Positions 43,286 through 52,736 of a stretch of DNA of 64,000 nt are shown here, piece by piece. Position 1 is the stretch's first letter. The number at the start of each line of letters is the position of its first letter. The stretch is from Streptomyces pactum. GTDB lineage: Bacteria; Actinomycetota; Actinomycetes; Streptomycetales; Streptomycetaceae. The notes under the pieces are model-generated. The model was not told the origin of the DNA and ran no database searches. It saw only the letters and a program-made list of their open reading frames with translations. Made by a program: the position numbers and the translations under genes. Where the stretch lies: assembly GCF_016031615.1 (NCBI RefSeq), contig NZ_JACYXC010000001.1, positions 5,084,001 to 5,148,000 on the forward strand, given 5' to 3'.

Positions 43286-44317
43286 GTGACGGATCGGGCC
43301 GCGGATATGCTCCGGCCCGTGGAGCTCGAAGTCAGGCACCTTCGTGCACTGTGCGCCATCGCCGACACCGGCAGCGTACGGAAGGCGGCTCGGCAGCTCG
43401 GCATGAGCCAGCCGGCCCTGACCACCCAGCTCCGCCGGATCGAGAACGCCATCGGCGGTGAGCTGTTCGCCCGGGAACGCACCGGGAGCCGGCTGACTCC
43501 GCTGGGCCGCTCGGTGCTGGGCCGGGCCCGGTCCATCGTGGCCGAGATGAACGCCCTGACCGCGGAGGCGCGGGAGGCGGCCGGCCAGGGCACGGCGTCC
43601 GGGACCCGGTTGTGGATCGGCAGCACCACCAGCCGCGCCGTGCCCGGCTGGCTGCGCCGGCTCCGGCTCCGCTTCCCCGACGCCGACACCACCATCCGTA
43701 CCGACGCCTCCCCCAACACGCTGCTGCGCATGGTCGCCGAGCACCAGCTCGACGTCGCCTTCGTCCACGAGGTGGCGGGCGTCCCGCTCCGCTTCCCCGA
43801 AGGCGTGGAGCTGCGGGTGCTCATCGCCCGGGAACCGCAGTTCGTGGTGGTGCCGGACAGCCACCCGGCGGCCCGTGCCCCGGTGGTGCGCCTCGCCGAC
43901 CTCGCCGGCGACCAGTGGATGGTGGACCCGTCCGTGGACGGTGAGCTGACCGGTCTGCGCCGGATCCTCGCCGCCGCCGGGCTCAACCCCAAGGTGGTCT
44001 ACGGCGACTACCTGATGGCCGCCGACCTGGTGGCCGCCGGGGAGGTGGTGACGCCCTGCCAGCCGACCGCGCGGGCCCGCCCGGGCACCGCCGTCCGGCC
44101 GCTGGAGGGCGACCCGCTGACCGTCCGGCTGCTGCTGGTGTGCCGGGCCGGGGCCGGCGCCCCGGCGGGCATCGAGGGGGTCTTCACCGACCTGGCCGCG
44201 GCGTACCGGGAGATCGCCTGGGCCAGTGACGCCTACCGGCGGTGGCTGGCCCGGCACGACGGTCCGCTGCCGCTGTTCCAGATGCCCGAGCGGGTACCCG
44301 TGCCGCTGCTGGTGTGA
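43286..44317 (+). CDS. LysR-family transcriptional regulator
   Basis: A 343-aa LTTR: N-terminal winged HTH (VRHLRALCAIADTGSVRKAARQLGMSQPALTTQLRRIE) and a two-lobe periplasmic-binding-like effector domain from about residue 105. The C-terminus is longer than usual by about 40 residues. GTG 43286 is given; ATG 43307 is possible. Target and ligand unknown. Confidence 0.9.
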   Translation: MTDRAADMLRPVELEVRHLRALCAIADTGSVRKAARQLGMSQPALTTQLRRIENAIGGELFARERTGSRLTPLGRSVLGRARSIVAEMNALTAEAREAAGQGTASGTRLWIGSTTSRAVPGWLRRLRLRFPDADTTIRTDASPNTLLRMVAEHQLDVAFVHEVAGVPLRFPEGVELRVLIAREPQFVVVPDSHPAARAPVVRLADLAGDQWMVDPSVDGELTGLRRILAAAGLNPKVVYGDYLMAADLVAAGEVVTPCQPTARARPGTAVRPLEGDPLTVRLLLVCRAGAGAPAGIEGVFTDLAAAYREIAWASDAYRRWLARHDGPLPLFQMPERVPVPLLV

Positions 44318-44424
44318 CCGCGCGGCGGGGGCCACGCCGTACGGCACGCCTGCCGGGCGGCCGGTCCCGGGGGCCCTAGGCTGCACCGCACCCACGGCTG
44401 TCCGGGCCGGCGAAGGGAGCGGAT

Positions 44425-44934
44425 GTGCGTCCAGGTGAGGAGCCCACGGCGGAGCTCGACCCCCGGTACAGCGTCGCCGGGGCCGCACCGACCGACTGGT
44501 CCGAGGCGAGGGAGCGGCTGGAGTCGGCCGAGGTGTACTGGCTCTCCACGGTGCGTCCGGACGGCCGCCCGCACGTCACCCCGCTGCTGTCGGTCTGGCT
44601 CGACGACGCACTGCACTTCTGCACCGGGCCACAGGAGCGGAAGGCCCGCAACCTGGCGGCCAACCCGAACTGTGTGCTGACCACCGGGCACAACGCCCTC
44701 GGCGAGGGCCTGGACCTGGTGGTGGAGGGCGCGGCGCTGCCGGTGACCGCGGGGACCGCGCTGCGGCGGGTGGCGGCCGGGTACGAGGCGAAGTACGGCA
44801 GCGAGTGGCACTTCGAGGTCCGGGACGGGGCGTTCGCGGGCCCCGGCGGGCGGGCGCTGGTCTTCGGCGTCCGCCCGGTCACCGTCTTCGGCTTCCGCAA
44901 GGGTGCCTACAGCCAGACCCGCTGGCGCTTCTGA
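44425..44934 (+). CDS. Pyridoxamine-5'-phosphate-oxidase-fold flavin/F420-binding protein
   Basis: A 169-aa split-barrel protein (WLSTVRPDGRPHVTPLLSVWLDDALHFCTG, RKARNLAANPNCVLTTG). The PNPOx-like superfamily includes FMN-, heme- and F420-dependent enzymes; this one resembles the general-stress/F420 group. GTG 44425 follows GAAGGGAG. Substrate unknown. Confidence 0.85.
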   Translation: MRPGEEPTAELDPRYSVAGAAPTDWSEARERLESAEVYWLSTVRPDGRPHVTPLLSVWLDDALHFCTGPQERKARNLAANPNCVLTTGHNALGEGLDLVVEGAALPVTAGTALRRVAAGYEAKYGSEWHFEVRDGAFAGPGGRALVFGVRPVTVFGFRKGAYSQTRWRF

Positions 44935-45366
44935 TCCCGGGGCGCGGCCGGCATCCCGCGGGGGCCTCGCCCCGTACGGCCCGGCCCGCCGGCCGACCAG
45001 GAGCCCCGGAGGCGGGGCCGCTGTCACCCGACGGAACCGGGCGACCCGGCGGATTCCGCGGCCGACCCGGCAGCTCCCGGGGAACCCCGATGGACCACGG
45101 CGGACCCGGGCCGGACCTCTGACCGCTCCGGGCACTCCGGCCGGTTCCGGTGTCCCGGGCCGGGCCCGCGCGCGGTACCGCACGCCGCTCCACCGCCCCG
45201 TCCCCGGACGCGTCCGTCCCCGGGCGCCCCGGAGCGGCCACCTCCCGACCGCCCGCCCTCCGTCCGCCGCCCGGACGCCCCCCGCCTCCCGGGCACCGCC
45301 CGAGCGTCCGCCCTCCGGACGCGGCCCGCGGCCGCCCCGGGGGCACGGGCCCCCGCGGGGAAACAC
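44935..45366. other. Convergent intergenic region
   Basis: No gene recognised; C-rich low-complexity sequence leading into the sodN terminator. Confidence 0.4.
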
Positions 45367-45412
45367 GGCGGCCCGGCCGACCCGGGGGATTCCCTGGGCC
45401 GGCCGGGCCGCC
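45367..45412 (-). terminator. Hairpin terminator after sodN
   Basis: 12-bp arms GGCGGCCCGGCC / GGCCGGGCCGCC with further internal pairing (CCC..GGG), 44 nt after the sodN stop. Confidence 0.6.
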
Positions 45413-45455
45413 GGAGGGCCGCCACGGCGGTGCGGGCGGGCACCGTGCCGGGCGG

Positions 45456-45851
45456 TCAGCCCTGCTTGGTCTCCCAGAAGATCTTGTCGATCTGGGCGAT
45501 GAGGTCCAGCGCCTTCTGCCCGGTGGCCGGGTCGGTGGACGCCTTGGCCGCGCTCAGCGCCTTCAGGGTGTCGTTGATGAGCTGGTGCAGCTCGGGGTAC
45601 TTCTCGAAGTGCGGCGGCTTGAAGTAATCGCTCCACAGCACCGACACGTGGTGCTTGGCCAGCTCGGCGCGCTGCTCCTTGATGACCGTGGCGCGGGCGC
45701 GGAAGTGCGGGTCCTCGTTGGCCTGGTACTTCTCCTGGACGGCCTTGACCGACTCGGCCTCGATGCGAGCCTGGGCAGGGTCGTAGACGCCGCAGGGAAG
45801 GTCGCAGTGGGCGCTGACCTTCACCTTGGGGGCGAACAGGCGGGAAAGCAT
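45456..45851 (-). CDS. sodN: Nickel superoxide dismutase precursor
   Basis: 131 aa. After a 14-residue propeptide (MLSRLFAPKVKVSA) comes the nickel hook HCDLPCGVY, with ligands His15, Cys16 and Cys20 in precursor numbering; maturation exposes His as residue 1 of a 117-aa four-helix subunit (hexamer). Converts superoxide to peroxide and oxygen in the cytoplasm. ATG 45851. Divergent from its maturation protease gene; expression is expected to depend on nickel (Nur), though I could not identify an operator. Confidence 0.97.
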   Translation of the reverse strand: MLSRLFAPKVKVSAHCDLPCGVYDPAQARIEAESVKAVQEKYQANEDPHFRARATVIKEQRAELAKHHVSVLWSDYFKPPHFEKYPELHQLINDTLKALSAAKASTDPATGQKALDLIAQIDKIFWETKQG

Positions 45852-45992
45852 GAAGCTGTCCTTCCTCGTGATCGTCTTCTCAGGTGCGAGATTACTCCGT
45901 GAGGGAAGGCTTTTCTCGGGCGGCCCGGGGGGCTTAGGCCAAAAGTCCAGTGGCAGCCTGGGGCTGATGGAGGATCGACCGGAGGTGGCCGG

Positions 45993-46499
45993 ATGCAGGA
46001 CCAGGTGCGCGATCGCGGGCCGGAGCAGGACCGTGACTCCCAGGGGTTGCTGCGGATCGGGCTGGCCACGGTGTACGGCCCGTCGATGACCCCGACCCTG
46101 CTGCCCGGGGACCGGCTGGTGATCCGCTACGGCGCCACGCTGCGCCCGGGGAACGTGGTGATGCTGCGCCACCCGTTCCAGCAGGACCTGTGGATCGTCA
46201 AGCGGCTCGCCGAGCGGCGGGACGGCGGCTGGTGGGTGCTGGGGGACAACCCGTTCGCGACACCGGACAGCCGGGAGTTCGGGGTGGTCCCCGACGAGCT
46301 GGTGGTGGGCCGGGCGGTGCTGCGGCTGCGTCCGGTGCCGCGCGCCACCGACCGGGCTCAGCGGTCGGCCGGCGCGCTGCTGGGCTGGGCGGCCTCGGCG
46401 GTCAGGCCGCTGGGCCGCCGCCCGGCCGGCGGGGCGGCGGCCTCCTCGTCCCCGGGCCGCTCCCCGCGCTCGGCGTCCAGGCGCTTCCGGGCGCGGTAG
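45993..46499 (+). CDS. sodX: SodX, nickel-SOD maturation protease
   Basis: A 168-aa S26-type peptidase that removes the SodN propeptide. Catalytic Ser31 (YGPSMTP) and Lys70 (WIVKR); GDNPFATPDSREFG is the signal-peptidase box. Unlike signal peptidases it has no clear membrane anchor. The last 45 residues are Ala/Arg/Ser-rich. ATG 45993 follows GGAGG. Its 3' end overlaps the convergent CGNR gene by 142 bp. Confidence 0.93.
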   Translation: MQDQVRDRGPEQDRDSQGLLRIGLATVYGPSMTPTLLPGDRLVIRYGATLRPGNVVMLRHPFQQDLWIVKRLAERRDGGWWVLGDNPFATPDSREFGVVPDELVVGRAVLRLRPVPRATDRAQRSAGALLGWAASAVRPLGRRPAGGAAASSSPGRSPRSASRRFRAR

Positions 46500-47032
46500 G
46501 CGGCGACGTTGGCCCGGGTGGCGCAGCGGTCGGAGCAGTACCGCCGGGAGCGGTTGGTCGAGGTGTCGAGGTAGACGTTGCGGCACGGGGCCGCCTCGCA
46601 CAGGCCCAGCCGGTCCACCCCCAGCTCGGTGAGCTGGAAGGCGAGCCCCATGCAGGCGGTCGCGGCGTAGCCGGCCCCGGCGCTGGCGGCGTGGTCGGCG
46701 ATGTGCAGGTGCCACTTGGGGCGGCCGTCCTCGTCGCGGAACTCGTGCCCGGAGATCTGCGGGCTCACCGGGAACTCCAGCAGCAGCGCGTTGAGCAGGT
46801 CCACGGCCCGGACCTCGTCCCCCTCCGCCGCCGCCTCGAACACCGCCCGCAGCCGGGCGCGCACCCCGCGCAGCCGGGTGACGTCGGCGTCGGTGGCCCG
46901 GCGGGCGGCCTGCTGCGAGGCCCCGAACAGGGCGCGGACCGCCTCCACCGAGGTGAGCGTGTCACTGCCGCGGACGGGTTCCTCGCTGTTCACCAGGCGC
47001 ACGGCCCAGTCCGAGTAATAAGCCAGTTCCAC
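46358..47032 (-). CDS. CGNR zinc-finger/ABATE-domain regulator
   Basis: A 224-aa protein: N-terminal ABATE domain (AVRLVNSEEP, RLRAVFEAAAEGD) and a CGNR zinc finger (CEAAPCRNVYLDTSTNRSRRYCSDRCATRANVAAYR) with four zinc Cys, a predicted stress-linked DNA-binding module. Followed by an acidic/Pro-rich tail overlapping sodX. GTG 47032. Divergent from a methyltransferase gene. Confidence 0.9.
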   Translation of the reverse strand: MELAYYSDWAVRLVNSEEPVRGSDTLTSVEAVRALFGASQQAARRATDADVTRLRGVRARLRAVFEAAAEGDEVRAVDLLNALLLEFPVSPQISGHEFRDEDGRPKWHLHIADHAASAGAGYAATACMGLAFQLTELGVDRLGLCEAAPCRNVYLDTSTNRSRRYCSDRCATRANVAAYRARKRLDAERGERPGDEEAAAPPAGRRPSGLTAEAAQPSSAPADR

Positions 47033-47112
47033 TTGTGGTCCTTACGAGGGCGGGGTTAGGGTCCGTAATGGACAACGCGCTTTCGAGGGTATTACGACTT
47101 GGAAGGGGTGCC

Positions 47113-47892
47113 ATGACGGAAACCGTCGCCGTGTCGCACTGGCGCGCCTGGCAGGAGAGCTGGGACCGGCAGCAGGAGTGGTACCTGCCCGACCGCGAGG
47201 AGCGGTTCCGGGTGATGCTGGACGCGGTGGAGGCGGTCGTCGGCCCCGAGCCCCGGGTGCTGGACCTGGCCTGCGGCACCGGGAGCGTCACCGACCGCCT
47301 GCTGCGCCGCTTCCCCGGGGCGGAGAGCACCGGGGTGGACCTGGACCCGGCGCTGCTGACCATCGCCCGCGGCTCCTTCGCCGGCGAGTCCCGGGCCCGG
47401 TTCGTCACCGCCGACCTGCGCGACCCGGACTGGCCGGAGAAGCTGCCGCACGCCACGTACGACGCGGTGCTCACCTCCACCGCCCTGCACTGGCTGACCG
47501 CCGACCGGCTCCGGGTGCTGTACCGGCAGCTGCACGGTGTGGTCCGGGACGGCGGGCTGTTCGTCAACGCCGACCACATGCCGGACGGCAGCACCCCGCG
47601 GCTGAACGAGGCGGAGCGCGCGTTCCGGCACGCCCGGCAGCAGCGGGCCCGGGCCGAGGGCGCGCTGGACTGGGCCGACTGGTGGCGCTCGGTGACCGAG
47701 GACCCGCTGCTGGCGGACGCGGCGGCCGAGCGGTTCGCGATCCTCGGCAACCCGCTCCTCCCCGGCGACCACGGCGAGGACCAGGCGCAGCCGCCGGCCT
47801 GGCACGTGACGGCGCTGCGTGAGGCGGGCTTCGCCGAGGCCCGGCCGGTGTGGTGCTCGGTCACCGACGCGGCGGTGCTGGCGCTGAAGTAG
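47113..47892 (+). CDS. SAM-dependent class I methyltransferase
   Basis: A 259-aa Rossmann methyltransferase (VLDLACGTGSVTDRLL SAM motif near residue 56; GVDLDPALL; VLTSTALHWL). It resembles trans-aconitate/ubiquinone-type methyltransferases; substrate unknown. ATG 47113 with GGAAGGGG upstream. Confidence 0.88.
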   Translation: MTETVAVSHWRAWQESWDRQQEWYLPDREERFRVMLDAVEAVVGPEPRVLDLACGTGSVTDRLLRRFPGAESTGVDLDPALLTIARGSFAGESRARFVTADLRDPDWPEKLPHATYDAVLTSTALHWLTADRLRVLYRQLHGVVRDGGLFVNADHMPDGSTPRLNEAERAFRHARQQRARAEGALDWADWWRSVTEDPLLADAAAERFAILGNPLLPGDHGEDQAQPPAWHVTALREAGFAEARPVWCSVTDAAVLALK

Positions 47893-47947
47893 CCGGCCGG
47901 CCTCCCGTAGCCCGGGCGGGCGCGGGCCGCGCCGGGCGCCGGACGCG

Positions 47948-47985
47948 CGAGGGCGGTACGGACCCGGTGGTCCGTACCGCCCTCG
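47948..47985. terminator. 17-bp perfect hairpin, bidirectional terminator
   Basis: A perfect 17-bp stem with a CGGT tetraloop between the convergent methyltransferase and ABC ATPase genes. Confidence 0.8.
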
Positions 47986-48002
47986 TGGCCCGTCCGGCGC
48001 GG

Positions 48003-48764
48003 TCAGAGCACCTTGGACAGGAACGACTTCGTCCGCTCGTGCTGCGGGTTGGTCAGCACCTCGCGCGGGTTGCCGGCCTCCACGACCACGCCGCCGTCCA
48101 TGAAGACGACCGAGTCGCCGACCTCGCGGGCGAAGCCCATCTCGTGGGTGACCACGACCATGGTCATGCCGTCCTCGGCGAGGTCCCGCATCACGTCCAG
48201 CACGTCGCCGACCAGCTCCGGGTCGAGCGCCGAGGTGGGCTCGTCGAAGAGCATCAGCTTGGGCTCCATGGCCAGGGCCCGGGCGATCGCCACCCGCTGC
48301 TGCTGGCCGCCGGAGAGCTGCGAGGGGTAGTTGCCGCCCTTGTCGGCCAGGCCGACCCGGTCCAGCAGCTTCAGCGCGCGCTCCCGCGCCACGGCCTTGG
48401 ACTCGCCCTTGACCTGCACCGGGGCCTCCATGACGTTCTCCACGGCCGTCATGTGCGGGAACAGGTTGAAGCGCTGGAAGACCATGCCGATGTCGCGCCG
48501 CTTGGCGGCCACCTCGCGGTCCTTCAGCTCGTACAGCTTGTTGCCCTGCTGCCGGTAGCCGACCAGCTCGCCGTCCACGTACAGCCGGCCGGCGTTGATC
48601 TTCTCCAGGTGGTTGATGCAGCGCAGGAAGGTGGACTTGCCCGAGCCGGAGGGGCCGATCAGGCAGAACACCTCACCGGGAGCGACCTCCAGGTCGATCC
48701 CCTTGAGCACCTCGACGGCTCCGTAGGACTTGTGGACGCCCTCGGCCTTCACCATGGGGGTCAT
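48003..48764 (-). CDS. Polar amino-acid ABC transporter, ATP-binding protein
   Basis: A 253-aa GlnQ/GluA-type ATPase: Walker A GPSGSGKS, Q-loop, signature LSGGQQQR, Walker B LMLFDEP, H-loop VTHEM. It energises uptake through the permease encoded upstream. ATG 48764 overlaps the permease stop (ATGA). Last gene of the binding protein-permease-ATPase operon; likely glutamate/glutamine family. Confidence 0.95.
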   Translation of the reverse strand: MTPMVKAEGVHKSYGAVEVLKGIDLEVAPGEVFCLIGPSGSGKSTFLRCINHLEKINAGRLYVDGELVGYRQQGNKLYELKDREVAAKRRDIGMVFQRFNLFPHMTAVENVMEAPVQVKGESKAVARERALKLLDRVGLADKGGNYPSQLSGGQQQRVAIARALAMEPKLMLFDEPTSALDPELVGDVLDVMRDLAEDGMTMVVVTHEMGFAREVGDSVVFMDGGVVVEAGNPREVLTNPQHERTKSFLSKVL

Positions 48765-49705
48765 CGGGTACCTCCTCGTGCGGGGCGGTTGCTGAAGGAC
48801 AGCAGGTTGGCGCGGACCCGCTGGAAGACGGTCGGGGGCAGCGCGCGGCTGGAGCCACGCGCGTAGTACCGCTCCAGGTAGTACTGGCCCACGCTCAGCA
48901 CCGAGGTGAGGATCAGGTACCAGGTGGCGGCGAGGAACAGGGTCTCCGCCGGGGCGCCGGTGTTCTGGCCGAGGGTCTGCGCGGCCTGGAGCAGGTCCCA
49001 GTACTGCACGGCGATCACCAGCGAGGTGGTCTTGAGCATGTTGATGAACTCGTTGCCGGTCGGCGGCACGATCACCCGCATCGCCTGCGGCAGCACCACC
49101 CGGCGCAGCGTCTTGGCGTGGCTCATGCCCAGCGCCTGCGCGGCCTCGGTCTGGCCCTCGTCCACCGACTGCAGGCCGGCCCGGCAGATCTCGGCCATGT
49201 ACGCGGCCTCGTTCAGGCCCAGGCCCAGCAGGGCGGCGAGGAACGGGGTCATGAAGTCCGACCACTCGTCCTGGTAGATCGGGCCCAGGTTGATGTACTT
49301 GAAGATCAGGCCGAGGTTGAACCACATCAGCAGCTGCACGTACACCGGGGTGCCGCGGAAGAACCAGATGTACCCCCAGGCGACTGCCTGGGTGACCGGG
49401 TTCTTCGACAGCCGCATCACCGCGAGGACGATGCCCAGGACCACGCCGAGCGCCATGGCGGCGATGGTGATCCAGATGGTCTTGCCGACGCCTTCGAGGA
49501 TGTCGTCGTTGAAGAAGTTGTCCGGGATGGCGCCCCAGTTCACGTCGCCCTGGGAGAAGGCGTACACCAGCATGCCCAGCAGTGCGACGATCACCACGGC
49601 GGAGATCCACCGGCCGTAGTGGCGGACCGGGATGGCCTTGATCGCCTCCGGCGCGGTGCCCGGCGGGGTGCCGCCCGGTCCCGTCTTTTCGATGTCAGCA
49701 GTCAC
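48761..49705 (-). CDS. Polar amino-acid ABC transporter, permease
   Basis: A 314-aa HisM-type permease with an N-terminal cytoplasmic extension and about five transmembrane helices. The EAA loop is QTEAAQALGMSHAKTLRRVVLPQA. Only one permease is encoded, so it should work as a homodimer. GTG 49705; 38 bp after the binding-protein stop. Confidence 0.94.
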   Translation of the reverse strand: MTADIEKTGPGGTPPGTAPEAIKAIPVRHYGRWISAVVIVALLGMLVYAFSQGDVNWGAIPDNFFNDDILEGVGKTIWITIAAMALGVVLGIVLAVMRLSKNPVTQAVAWGYIWFFRGTPVYVQLLMWFNLGLIFKYINLGPIYQDEWSDFMTPFLAALLGLGLNEAAYMAEICRAGLQSVDEGQTEAAQALGMSHAKTLRRVVLPQAMRVIVPPTGNEFINMLKTTSLVIAVQYWDLLQAAQTLGQNTGAPAETLFLAATWYLILTSVLSVGQYYLERYYARGSSRALPPTVFQRVRANLLSFSNRPARGGTR

Positions 49706-49743
49706 GGATCGTGCCTTTCAGCGTGAGCGGGGGTCGGACGGGA

Positions 49744-50697
49744 TCACTTGCCGCCGTTGATGGTGGCCTGGTCCACCGCGCCGGCCTCGACACCCCACTT
49801 CTTCAGGACCTTCTCGTAGTCCTTGGTGCGGATGATCGCGTCGAGCGCGGCCTTCAGGGCGTCCCGCAGCTGGGCGTCGTCCTTGCTCACCGCGATCCCG
49901 TACGGGGCGGCCTCGACCTGCTCGCCGACCAGCTCGAAGTCGTCACCGCCGCCGGAGGTGCGCACCGCGTACGCCGCGACCGGGAAGTCGCTGGAGCCGG
50001 CGTCGGCGCCGCCGCCGCGCAGCCGGGTCTGGGCCTCGGTGTCGTTGGCGAAGGCCTCGATCGAGATCGTCTTCTTGCCGTCCTTGTCGCACTTCTTCGA
50101 CTGGGCCTTGGCCAGGTCGTGCGAGGTGGTGCCGCGCTGCACGACGATCTTCCTGCCGCACAGGTCGTCCCAGGTCGAGATCCCCTGGGTGTCGCCCTTG
50201 CGGGTGTAGATGGACACGCCGGCGGTCAGGTAGTCCACGAAGTCGACGCCCTTGCCGACCTTCTTGCCGGTGTCCGGGTCGATGCCCTCCTGACGGCCCT
50301 TGTTGTCGGTCATCGCCGACATCGCGATGTCGTAGCGGCCGGACCGCATACCGCTCAGCAGGGTGTCGAAGGTGCCGTTGGAGAACTCGAACCGCACCCC
50401 GAGCTGCTTGCTGAGGGCCTCGGCGATGTCCGGGTCGATGCCCACGACCTCGTTGCCCTTGCGGAACTCGACCGGCGGGTAGTTGATGTCCGACCCCACC
50501 TTGATGACGCCGGCCGACTGGATCTCCTTTGGCAGCAAGCTGAAGAGCGGCGGCTTGCCGGAGGTGTCGGTGTTGGTGACCTTGTCACGCTGATCGCCGC
50601 AGCCCGACAGCAGCAGCGCGCCGGTGACCGCGATCGCGCCCGTCGCGGCCCATCGGGACCTGGCTGCGGTGGACCGACGGGTGGTGCTTGCGGTCAT
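49744..50697 (-). CDS. Polar amino-acid ABC transporter, substrate-binding lipoprotein
   Basis: A 317-aa SBP_bac_3 lipoprotein; lipobox LLSGC near residue 33. The ligand-binding fold is clear (VIKVGSDINYPPVEFRKG, VGIDPDIAEAL, RYDIAMSAMTDNKGRQ). The inserted Lys-rich segment and C-terminal GVEAGAVDQATING are typical of Streptomyces glutamate-type binding proteins. ATG 50697 follows AGGAGG. First gene of the operon. Confidence 0.94.
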   Translation of the reverse strand: MTASTTRRSTAARSRWAATGAIAVTGALLLSGCGDQRDKVTNTDTSGKPPLFSLLPKEIQSAGVIKVGSDINYPPVEFRKGNEVVGIDPDIAEALSKQLGVRFEFSNGTFDTLLSGMRSGRYDIAMSAMTDNKGRQEGIDPDTGKKVGKGVDFVDYLTAGVSIYTRKGDTQGISTWDDLCGRKIVVQRGTTSHDLAKAQSKKCDKDGKKTISIEAFANDTEAQTRLRGGGADAGSSDFPVAAYAVRTSGGGDDFELVGEQVEAAPYGIAVSKDDAQLRDALKAALDAIIRTKDYEKVLKKWGVEAGAVDQATINGGK

Positions 50698-51202
50698 GCG
50701 GTTCCTCCTGGCGGATGAGCGGGAGACCGGTGGCCGGAACACCTCTTCGAGTGCCGCCACCTCGTGTGATTGGGGCATCCTGCCATCCGGACGGACCCGA
50801 TCGGGCTGCCAGTCATGTCAAAATCGGATAACGGGCGACCCCCGTGCCACGCCGGGCCGGAACACCGCGCCGGACCGCGGCGGAGACAAACGGAATGAGA
50901 GCTTCCTCACCCGTCGGTGTCTCAGGATATGGACATTTGGTGTCTGTTGTGCCGCATTCGCCGTGAACGCCGGGTGTCCTTCCGGGGCGGTGAGGGAACT
51001 CGCTCGTCCTGGAAGTTTTCTTCCGGTAGAACAGACCGCTACACCCCTCACCCGGGGCTCAGGGCGCGTGTGCGGCGCGCCCGCGTACGTGTTCCCGGAC
51101 TGGCAGCTATCTGCCGTCCGGGAAGCACATGCGGTGCCCGCCCGTTTTCCTCGATCAGGAACGGCTACCCTCACCAGAAATACGACAAAGGGGTCAACTA
51201 CA
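50698..51202. other. Divergent promoter region between ABC operon and malic enzyme
   Basis: No gene. The 505-bp region is A/T-richer around 50820-51020; it should hold both promoters and possibly a long leader for the malic enzyme. Confidence 0.45.
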
Positions 51203-52411
51203 GTGTCAGCGGAGATCGTGAATCCTCGCAGCGACAGCGCCACCGGTGATCAGGACGAGCCTTTCGATCCTGCCTTCGCGCTGCACCGGGGCGGCAAGAT
51301 GGCGGTCCAGGCGACCGTGCCCGTGCGGAACAAGGACGACCTGTCCCTGGCCTACACGCCGGGCGTCGCGAAGGTGTGCAGCGCCATCGCCGAGCAGCCC
51401 GACCTGGTCCACGACTACACCTGGAAGTCCCAGGTCGTCGCCGTCGTCACGGACGGCAGCGCGGTCCTGGGCCTCGGCGACATCGGCCCGGAGGCCTCCC
51501 TGCCCGTCATGGAGGGCAAGGCCATCCTCTTCAAGCAGTTCGGCGGCGTGGACGCGGTCCCGATCGCGCTGGACTGCCGTGACGTGGACGAGATCGTGGA
51601 CACCGTCGTCCGCCTCGCCCCGTCGTTCGGCGGCGTGAACCTGGAGGACATCTCCGCCCCCCGGTGCTTCGAGATCGAGCGCAAGCTCCAGGAGCGGGTG
51701 GACATCCCGATCTTCCACGACGACCAGCACGGCACCGCGGTGGTCACCCTCGCGGCGCTGCGCAACGCGGCCAAGCTCTCCGGCCGCGCGCTGGGCTCGC
51801 TGCGCGCCGTGATCTCCGGCGCCGGGGCCGCGGGCGTGGCCATCGCCAAGATCCTGGTCGAGGCGGGCATCGGCGACGTCACCGTCTGCGACAGCAAGGG
51901 CATCGTCTCCGCCGACCGCGACAACCTCAACGACGTCAAGCGCGAGCTGGCCGGCTACACCAACAAGGCGGGCCTCAGCGGTTCGCTCGCCACCGCGCTG
52001 GACGGTGCCGACGTCTTCGTCGGCGTCAGCGGCGGCACGGTGCCGGAGGAGGCGGTGGCGAAGATGGCGCCGGGCGCCTTCATCTTCGCGATGGCCAACC
52101 CCACCCCGGAGATCCACCCGGACATCGCGCACAAGTACGCCTCGGTCGTCGCCACCGGCCGCAGCGACTACCCGAACCAGATCAACAACGTCCTCGCCTT
52201 CCCCGGGATCTTCGCGGGCGCCCTCCAGGTGCGCGCCTCCCGGATCACCGAGGGCATGAAGCTCGCCGCCGCCGAGGCGCTGGCCGCCGTGGTGGCCGAC
52301 GAGCTGACGCCGGACAAGGTGATCCCCTCGCCGTTCGACGAGCGGGTGGCCCCCGCGGTCACCGCCGCGGTCGCCGCCGCGGCCCGCGCGGAGGGCGTCG
52401 CCCGCCGCTGA
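51203..52411 (+). CDS. NAD(P)-dependent malic enzyme
   Basis: A 402-aa oxidative decarboxylase converting malate to pyruvate and CO2. SLAYTPGVAKVC (catalytic Tyr), the Lys in EGKAILFK, metal-binding HDDQHGTAVV, dinucleotide site GAGAAGVAIAKIL and ANPTPEIHPD are present. GTG 51203 has AAAGGGG 9 nt upstream. Compact bacterial type without a phosphotransacetylase tail. Links the TCA cycle to pyruvate/NADPH supply. Confidence 0.95.
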   Translation: MSAEIVNPRSDSATGDQDEPFDPAFALHRGGKMAVQATVPVRNKDDLSLAYTPGVAKVCSAIAEQPDLVHDYTWKSQVVAVVTDGSAVLGLGDIGPEASLPVMEGKAILFKQFGGVDAVPIALDCRDVDEIVDTVVRLAPSFGGVNLEDISAPRCFEIERKLQERVDIPIFHDDQHGTAVVTLAALRNAAKLSGRALGSLRAVISGAGAAGVAIAKILVEAGIGDVTVCDSKGIVSADRDNLNDVKRELAGYTNKAGLSGSLATALDGADVFVGVSGGTVPEEAVAKMAPGAFIFAMANPTPEIHPDIAHKYASVVATGRSDYPNQINNVLAFPGIFAGALQVRASRITEGMKLAAAEALAAVVADELTPDKVIPSPFDERVAPAVTAAVAAAARAEGVARR

Positions 52412-52482
52412 CGCGCACCGCGCCGGCGGTACACCGGCGGGCCCGGCCCGATCCGGCCGCCGGCACCCGCCCACCACGCCCC

Positions 52483-52520
52483 ACGGAGCGGCACGGGCCC
52501 CACGGCCCGTGCCGCTCCGT
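52483..52520 (+). terminator. 17-bp perfect hairpin after malic enzyme
   Basis: A perfect 17-bp stem with loop CCAC, 71 nt after the stop codon. From 52521 to 52736 nothing coding is seen. Confidence 0.75.
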
Positions 52521-52736
52521 CGTTCCCGGGCGCCGGAGATCCGGCGGCGGGCGCGGACGGCCCGCGCCCGCCGGCGCGGTTCGTACCGGCCCGGGCCCGC
52601 CGGCGCGGTTCCGTACCGCCCCGCGGGCCCCGCGCGGCCCGGGACGGCTGCGTACGGGCGGGAACACCCGTACGCGTCGCGTGTCACACCCGGGCGCGGT
52701 TCCGCACCGACCCGCCCGGGTCCTATGGTCGGGGCC

